Source: an uncultured Lachnospiraceae bacterium
Lineage (GTDB): Bacteria; Bacillota; Clostridia; Lachnospirales; Lachnospiraceae
Assembly (NCBI GenBank): GCA_900554205.1
Contig: USGM01000003.1
Location: 1 to 64,000, forward strand
Length of the DNA stretch: 64,000 bases
Direction: 5' to 3'
Below, piece by piece: positions 59,302-64,000 of this stretch (the first letter of the stretch is position 1; every line of letters begins with the position of its first letter). The notes beneath the pieces were generated by a model, which did no database searches, was not told the origin of the DNA, and saw only the letters and a program-made list of their open reading frames with translations. The translations under genes and the position numbers were made by a program.

Positions 59302-62301
59302 ATGAAGCCTAGGAAGAAAATTTGGAAGAAAATATTGATCGGTGCTGCATGTGCGGCGTTTGCAGCTGGTGGTATCTACCTTCTCTTCGGCAGGAACCAG
59401 GCGGAGTATGTGGAGGATGTCAGTCAGGAGGAGCTTAAAGAAGCATATGAACTGCTGGCGGGTTCTCTCGTATCTGCGGATTACATGTATACAGACTATC
59501 TGAAATATCTCGACACGGAAATGGGCGTCGGCGGCTGTCAGGCGGAAAGCTCTCAGGGCGGCGAGGCATTTGAGGCAGGAGAGGAGCTTCCTGCGTATGA
59601 CGGAAAAGCAGTCGTGCTGGATTATGAGGAGACTGCTGAATATAGAGTGAATATCGAAAAAACAGGTGTTTATTACCTTGCCGTTGACTATCTCTCGGCG
59701 GGTGATTCCTACCTTGACTATACAGTGGAAGTAGAATTAAACGGCGAGGCACAGTATCAGGAATGGAAGACGGTGGAGCTTCCGCTCTACTGGAAGGATT
59801 CTGTGGAGGAATATCTTCTGGACAGATACGGAGACGAGATCGCGCCGGCACAGGAGCGAATCAGGGAGTGGAGACACACAAGCCTTTACAACAATACCTG
59901 CTCCTCCGTACATCCGCTCTACATAACGCTCGAGGCTGGAGAGAATGTAATCACCCTGACGAACCGGTCCAACGACGGACTCGCTCTCGGAAGGCTGTAT
60001 GTAGAGGCTCCCGATGAGGTGATTCCCTCCTATGAGGAGTACCGGGCACAGTATGAGGACTGCAAGATCGCGGAAAAGCAGGATATGGCGGCGGTCGGAG
60101 CGACGGATTATGTGAAGAAAAATTCAGCGGAGATCATTTATAAATCGACAGCCAGCCCGGCAGTCACACCGTATGATGCGGAATATAAGCTGCTGAACAC
60201 GCTGTCGTGGACGAAGCCGGGGGACGAGATCACTTATGAAATTCAGATTTACAAGGACGGTCTTTACCAGCTTGGTTTCCACTACATGAATGAGAAGGAA
60301 GAGTTCAATTCCTACGAAAGTATCCGCATCGACGGAGAGATCCCGTTTCAGGAGCTTGCCTGCTACGCATTCCCTTACAGCGACGGCGGATGGGCGAACG
60401 AGGTGCTCTCCGATGAGGACGGAAATCCTTATTACATCTGGCTGACAAAGGGAATACATACCCTGACAATAAAGGCGGAGATGGAGCCGGTGATTGAGGC
60501 ATGGCGCTACGGCCAGCTCCTTGCCGAGCATGTGACGCAGTTCGCGCTGGACATCAAGAAAATATCCGGTCAGGATGCGGATAAATACAGGACCTGGAAG
60601 ATGACGCAGTACATACCGGAGATACCGGATTATCTGGACGCCTATATGACGCTGATACAGCACATCCGCTATCTGCTCCAGAGCGAATCGGACTACGGAA
60701 TCAATGGTGCATTGCTCTCCTATCTGGATAAGGCGGAGATCTTCATCGAGGATATGGCGGAATACCCGGACGAAATCGCGCTGTACACGACGAGCCTTAC
60801 AGGCGCAGATAACTCCGTTCTGGTCGCTGTCAGCAAGTTTACCTCAGCCATTATGAAGCTCAACTTCTCACTGGATGAGATTTATGCGTTCGGCGGGGGC
60901 AGGATGCCAAAGGCAAAGGCGAGTGTCCTCGACAACATCAAAAACGGCATACAGACGGTGTACTATTCCTTTACCTCAGACAAGTACCGGACAAATTCCA
61001 CGGACGAGGAAGAGCTGACAGTATGGGTTTCCAGAGCGCTTACCCATGTCGATCTTCTCCAGAAGCTGGCAGACACGGAGTTTACACCAGAGACAGGAAT
61101 CAAGGTAAAGCTTTCCGTCATGCCGGATGTAAACAAGCTGACGCTGGCATCCGCCGCGGATCAGACACCGGACGTAGCGCTGGGGCTTGCCTCCTACATG
61201 CCGTTTGATCTGGCGTGCAGAGGCGCACTGTATGACATGACACAGTTCGGGGACTTCTGGACGATAGCAAACCGCTTCGCGGCGGGAGCCATGGTTCCCT
61301 ATACCTACAACGAAGGCATCTATGCAATACCTGAGACGCTGGACTTTGACGCAGTGATCTACCGGACGGACATTTTTGAAAATCTCGGACTTGAGGTTCC
61401 CGATACATGGGAGGAGCTGGAGGATATGCTTCCGGGACTGCAGCGGTACGGCATGAACTTCTACCATAATATTTCCTCCGGTGTCGGCTACAAATGGTTT
61501 TACCAGACGACACCGCTGATCTATCAGAACGGCGGCAGCCTCTATACGGAGGATGGAACACAGACGGCGATCGATGCCCCGGCATCCGTGAAGGGCTTGA
61601 AGAATCTGGGCGATCTGTTCGTTGCTTACTCACTGGATACGCAGGTTCAGGAGTTCTTTAACTCCTTCCGCTACTCAGTACTTCCGATCGGCATCGTGGA
61701 CTCCAACAGCTATGTGCTGATCAAGAACGGTGCGACAGAGCTGGACGGACAGTGGGCGCTGGCTCCGTACCTCGGAACGGTACAGGAGGACGGAACCGTC
61801 AACCGCAACTTTATCGCCAACGGAAGCGGCGGCGTAATCTTTGCCGACACAGACAAGGCAGAGGCGGCATGGGAATTCATGAAGTGGTGGACGGCGACGG
61901 ATACCCAGGTGGAATACACCTACACACTTCGTTCCACCTACGGCGATACCTACTTCTGGCTGCCGTCCAATGTGGAGGCACTGGCACAGGCGCCGATCGA
62001 CCAGAAGGATAAGGAAGTCATTCTGGAGATGATCCCCTGGCTGAGGGATGTGCCGAGAACACCGGGACAGTATCTGGTGGAGCGTTCCATATCGGACATC
62101 TGGAACACGATGGTATTTGATGGCACGTCGGCGCAGGTGGCTGCGGATGAGAAGGTCATCGCCATCAACCGTGAGATCAAGAAGAAAATGCAGGAGCTTG
62201 GCTTCTACGACGAAGAAGGAAATATGTTAAAGCCCTATGTCATCCGTGACGTTGACTGGATCAGGGAACAGATGGATAAGGCAGTCAGAGGAGGTGAATA
62301 G
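59302..62301 (+). CDS. Very large membrane-anchored solute-binding protein with beta-sandwich modules
   Basis: A 999-residue protein. A basic N-terminus and one hydrophobic helix (about residues 10-28) without a good lipobox suggest an uncleaved anchor with the rest outside. Two carbohydrate-binding-like beta-sandwich regions follow: about 97-239 (EYRVNIEKTGVYYLAVDYLSAG) and about 303-396 (ITYEIQIYKDGLYQLGFHYM). A helical part (about 400-550) leads to a complete family-1 solute-binding domain (about 565-985, LTVWVSRALTHVDLLQKLAD to YTLRSTYGDTYFWLPSN). ATG 59302 has GGAG seven bases upstream; ATG 59296 is too close. It sits between a normal lipoprotein binding protein and the permeases, so the importer has two receptor-like proteins. 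Confidence 0.85.
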   Translation: MKPRKKIWKKILIGAACAAFAAGGIYLLFGRNQAEYVEDVSQEELKEAYELLAGSLVSADYMYTDYLKYLDTEMGVGGCQAESSQGGEAFEAGEELPAYDGKAVVLDYEETAEYRVNIEKTGVYYLAVDYLSAGDSYLDYTVEVELNGEAQYQEWKTVELPLYWKDSVEEYLLDRYGDEIAPAQERIREWRHTSLYNNTCSSVHPLYITLEAGENVITLTNRSNDGLALGRLYVEAPDEVIPSYEEYRAQYEDCKIAEKQDMAAVGATDYVKKNSAEIIYKSTASPAVTPYDAEYKLLNTLSWTKPGDEITYEIQIYKDGLYQLGFHYMNEKEEFNSYESIRIDGEIPFQELACYAFPYSDGGWANEVLSDEDGNPYYIWLTKGIHTLTIKAEMEPVIEAWRYGQLLAEHVTQFALDIKKISGQDADKYRTWKMTQYIPEIPDYLDAYMTLIQHIRYLLQSESDYGINGALLSYLDKAEIFIEDMAEYPDEIALYTTSLTGADNSVLVAVSKFTSAIMKLNFSLDEIYAFGGGRMPKAKASVLDNIKNGIQTVYYSFTSDKYRTNSTDEEELTVWVSRALTHVDLLQKLADTEFTPETGIKVKLSVMPDVNKLTLASAADQTPDVALGLASYMPFDLACRGALYDMTQFGDFWTIANRFAAGAMVPYTYNEGIYAIPETLDFDAVIYRTDIFENLGLEVPDTWEELEDMLPGLQRYGMNFYHNISSGVGYKWFYQTTPLIYQNGGSLYTEDGTQTAIDAPASVKGLKNLGDLFVAYSLDTQVQEFFNSFRYSVLPIGIVDSNSYVLIKNGATELDGQWALAPYLGTVQEDGTVNRNFIANGSGGVIFADTDKAEAAWEFMKWWTATDTQVEYTYTLRSTYGDTYFWLPSNVEALAQAPIDQKDKEVILEMIPWLRDVPRTPGQYLVERSISDIWNTMVFDGTSAQVAADEKVIAINREIKKKMQELGFYDEEGNMLKPYVIRDVDWIREQMDKAVRGGE

Positions 62302-62303
62302 AT

Positions 62304-63206
62304 ATGAAGCGAAGGAGGAAATTCAGCAAGGAGGACGGCAGATCTTATCTGATGCTTTTGCCGTACATCATTCTCTTTTCCACATTTATACTGGTTCCGG
62401 TTCTGATCGCTATCTATCTGTCCTTTACCTATTTCGATGTGATCAATAAGCCGGACTTCACCGGACTGCTGAACTATATCAGCCTTTTCACACAGGATGA
62501 GGTGTTCCTGAAATATGTATTGCCGAACACCTTCCTGTACGCACTGATTGTCGGGCCGGGCGGCTATGTGCTCTCCTTCCTGCTGGCATGGATGCTCGCG
62601 CAGATCCAGCCCATCCCCAGAACAGTGCTGGCGCTTTGCATCTACACACCGTCCATGCTGGGGCAGGTATTCATCGGTGTCATCTGGAAGACCATCTTCT
62701 CCGGCGACCAGTCGGGCTGGATGAACAGTATTCTGTTAAGGCTGGGACTGATCGATACGCCGATCCAGTTCCTGCTGACGAAGGACTACTTCATGATGAT
62801 CATGATTATCGTCTCGCTGTGGTCAGCAATGGGTATCGGCTTCTTAGCAATGATTTCCGGTATCCTGAATATCGATCAGGAGCTGTACGAGGCGGCCTAT
62901 GTGGACGGACTCAGGAACCGTTTTCAGGAGATCATCTATATCACGGTACCGTCGATGAAGCCCCAGATGCTTTTCGGTGCGGTTATGGCAATCGTAAATG
63001 CCTTCAACATGGGCTGGATCGGAGTTACCCTGAGCGGAGCGAACCCGACGCCGGAATATTCCGGACAGCTGATTACCAACCACATCGACGACTACGGCTT
63101 TATCCGGTACGAGATGGGCTACGCCGCAGCAATCTCCGTGGTGCTGCTGCTCATCGTATATGCATTCAACGTCATTGCACACAGACTGTTTGACGAGAAG
63201 GACTGA
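62304..63206 (+). CDS. ABC sugar importer permease, MalF-type
   Basis: A 300-residue permease with six hydrophobic helices. The EAA loop reads QELYEAAYVDGLRNRFQEIIYITVPSMKP near residue 190-220. YLMLLPYIILFSTFILVPVLIAIYLSFTYFDVINKPDFTGLLNY is the usual N-terminal pattern of sugar importer permeases. It starts 2 bases after the stop of the large binding protein, with GGAGG overlapping that gene's end, so the two are coupled. No ATPase gene is visible before the window ends. Confidence 0.92.
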   Translation: MKRRRKFSKEDGRSYLMLLPYIILFSTFILVPVLIAIYLSFTYFDVINKPDFTGLLNYISLFTQDEVFLKYVLPNTFLYALIVGPGGYVLSFLLAWMLAQIQPIPRTVLALCIYTPSMLGQVFIGVIWKTIFSGDQSGWMNSILLRLGLIDTPIQFLLTKDYFMMIMIIVSLWSAMGIGFLAMISGILNIDQELYEAAYVDGLRNRFQEIIYITVPSMKPQMLFGAVMAIVNAFNMGWIGVTLSGANPTPEYSGQLITNHIDDYGFIRYEMGYAAAISVVLLLIVYAFNVIAHRLFDEKD

Positions 63207-63220
63207 GAGGAGGGAGTAAC

Positions 63221-64000
63221 GTGAGTAAAAAGCAAAAGCAAAAGCGCGGTAATTTTCAGGGCTCCCGCATCAATCCAAAGAATTTTTCCAGAGGACAGAT
63301 CAAGTTTTATCTGATTCTTGTTCCATTGTCCCTCTTCATGATCCTGCCGGTGGTTATGCTGATTAACCGTGCGTTCATGCCGCTGGGAGAGCTGTTCGCC
63401 TTCCCGCCGCACATCTTCGCACACAACCCGACGGTCAATAATTTCAAGAGCCTGTTCAACCTTTCCAGTACGACCGGAGTGCCTATGCTGCGGTATCTGC
63501 TGAACTCCGTGATCGTGACGGTGTTTACGGTGCTGCTGAATCTGGTGATCACGGTTCTCGGAGCCTACACCTTCGCAAAGAAGAACTTCAGGGGCAAGGC
63601 AGTCCTGTTCGAGATCAACCAGCTGGCGCTGATGTTCGTGCCGACCGCGGTTGCAATCTCCAGATACCTTGTCATTGTCAAGCTGCACCTGACAGACACA
63701 TGGCTGGTACATATCCTGCCGCTGGCGGCAATGCCGGTCGGACTCTTCCTTGTAAAACAGTTTACCGACCAGATCCCGAATGCGCTGATCGAAGCGGCAG
63801 TCATGGACGGAGCGAAGGAGCTGACAGTCATCCGGAAGATCATTGTACCGCTGATCCGGCCGGCGCTGGCGACCTCCATCGTGCTGACCTTCCAGCAGGT
63901 GTGGATGGCGGTTGAGGCATCCAACAATTATGTCAGCAACGACACCATGAGAACGCTGGCTTATTATCTGAATTCCCTGTCCACCAACAACACGGTCGCT
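63221..64000 (+). CDS. ABC sugar importer permease, MalG-type (cut by window edge)
   Basis: Starts at GTG 63221 behind GGAGGGAG and runs open for 260 codons to the edge. The N-terminal 25 residues are basic and Lys/Gln-rich, then hydrophobic helices begin (FYLILVPLSLFMILPVVMLINRAFMPL). The EAA loop is ALIEAAVMDGAKELTVIRKIIVPLIRP near residues 190-215. It is the partner of the MalF-type permease 14 bases upstream. Only the last one or two helices should be missing. Confidence 0.9.
   Translation, partial: MSKKQKQKRGNFQGSRINPKNFSRGQIKFYLILVPLSLFMILPVVMLINRAFMPLGELFAFPPHIFAHNPTVNNFKSLFNLSSTTGVPMLRYLLNSVIVTVFTVLLNLVITVLGAYTFAKKNFRGKAVLFEINQLALMFVPTAVAISRYLVIVKLHLTDTWLVHILPLAAMPVGLFLVKQFTDQIPNALIEAAVMDGAKELTVIRKIIVPLIRPALATSIVLTFQQVWMAVEASNNYVSNDTMRTLAYYLNSLSTNNTVA

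Noticed and set aside
1..64000. tRNA or rRNA genes, CRISPR arrays, insertion sequences, prophage
   Set aside because: No cloverleaf, rRNA signature, spaced repeat array, transposase or phage structural gene was recognised on either strand.

Overview
The window reads as chromosome from a gut-type, spore-forming Lachnospiraceae (class Clostridia) bacterium. This rests on the Ptb-Buk butyrate route, SpoVAA/SpoVAB, LacI- and AraC-controlled glycan loci, many ABC sugar importers with lipoprotein binding proteins, strong AGGAGG-type ribosome binding sites and mid-range GC. I recognised no rRNA, tRNA, CRISPR array, insertion sequence or prophage. The genus is not resolved.

Layout. 1-1173: tail of an unknown gene and a two-gene chromate-type transporter. 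1293-3317: ptb-buk, the last two steps of butyrate formation. 3314-4135: AraC regulator. 4364-14959: a galacturonate/pectin locus. A LacI regulator and uxaC point left; uxaB, uxaA, a cytoplasmic GH28 and a sugar isomerase point right, and the same tightly overlapped run ends in a Y-family DNA polymerase and its YolD partner. 14952-19769: HerA-like ATPase, phosphoesterase, then an HD-GYP protein followed by a cytoplasmic pectinesterase. 20020-23765: secA-prfB. 23935-28775: a nuclease-family remnant, a three-gene module (DUF4190, SprA-like metallopeptidase, DUF975) and tex. 28810-31532: an XRE-TPR regulator with a lone ABC exporter in AT-richer DNA. 31608-34695: GH31 alpha-xylosidase-like enzyme with a divergent AraC regulator.

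34712-47490: alpha-glucoside locus. A LacI regulator faces an LplB/YtcP/LipO importer operon that runs into three different GH31 enzymes, and a GH13 enzyme converges on its end. 47716-48865: spoVAB-spoVAA. 49004-53746: a Gtr-like surface glycosylation cassette (GtrA, 3-aminosugar aminotransferase, ketoisomerase, GtrB-like GT2, GT-C-like membrane protein). 53762-54628: YitT-family protein. 54872-56057: DUF3237-like protein and a CE1-like esterase. 56203-64000: a third LacI-controlled importer with a lipoprotein binding protein, a very large membrane-anchored binding protein and two permeases, the last cut by the window edge.

How it works together. Imported pectin fragments would be de-esterified (CE8) and cut (GH28) in the cytoplasm; galacturonate would pass through UxaC, UxaB and UxaA to KDG, and the fermentation flow can end at butyrate through Ptb-Buk. 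Three LacI systems each have their own palindromic operator sitting on a recognisable promoter. Both importer operons carry a hairpin directly after the lipoprotein gene, which would keep binding-protein message above that of downstream genes.
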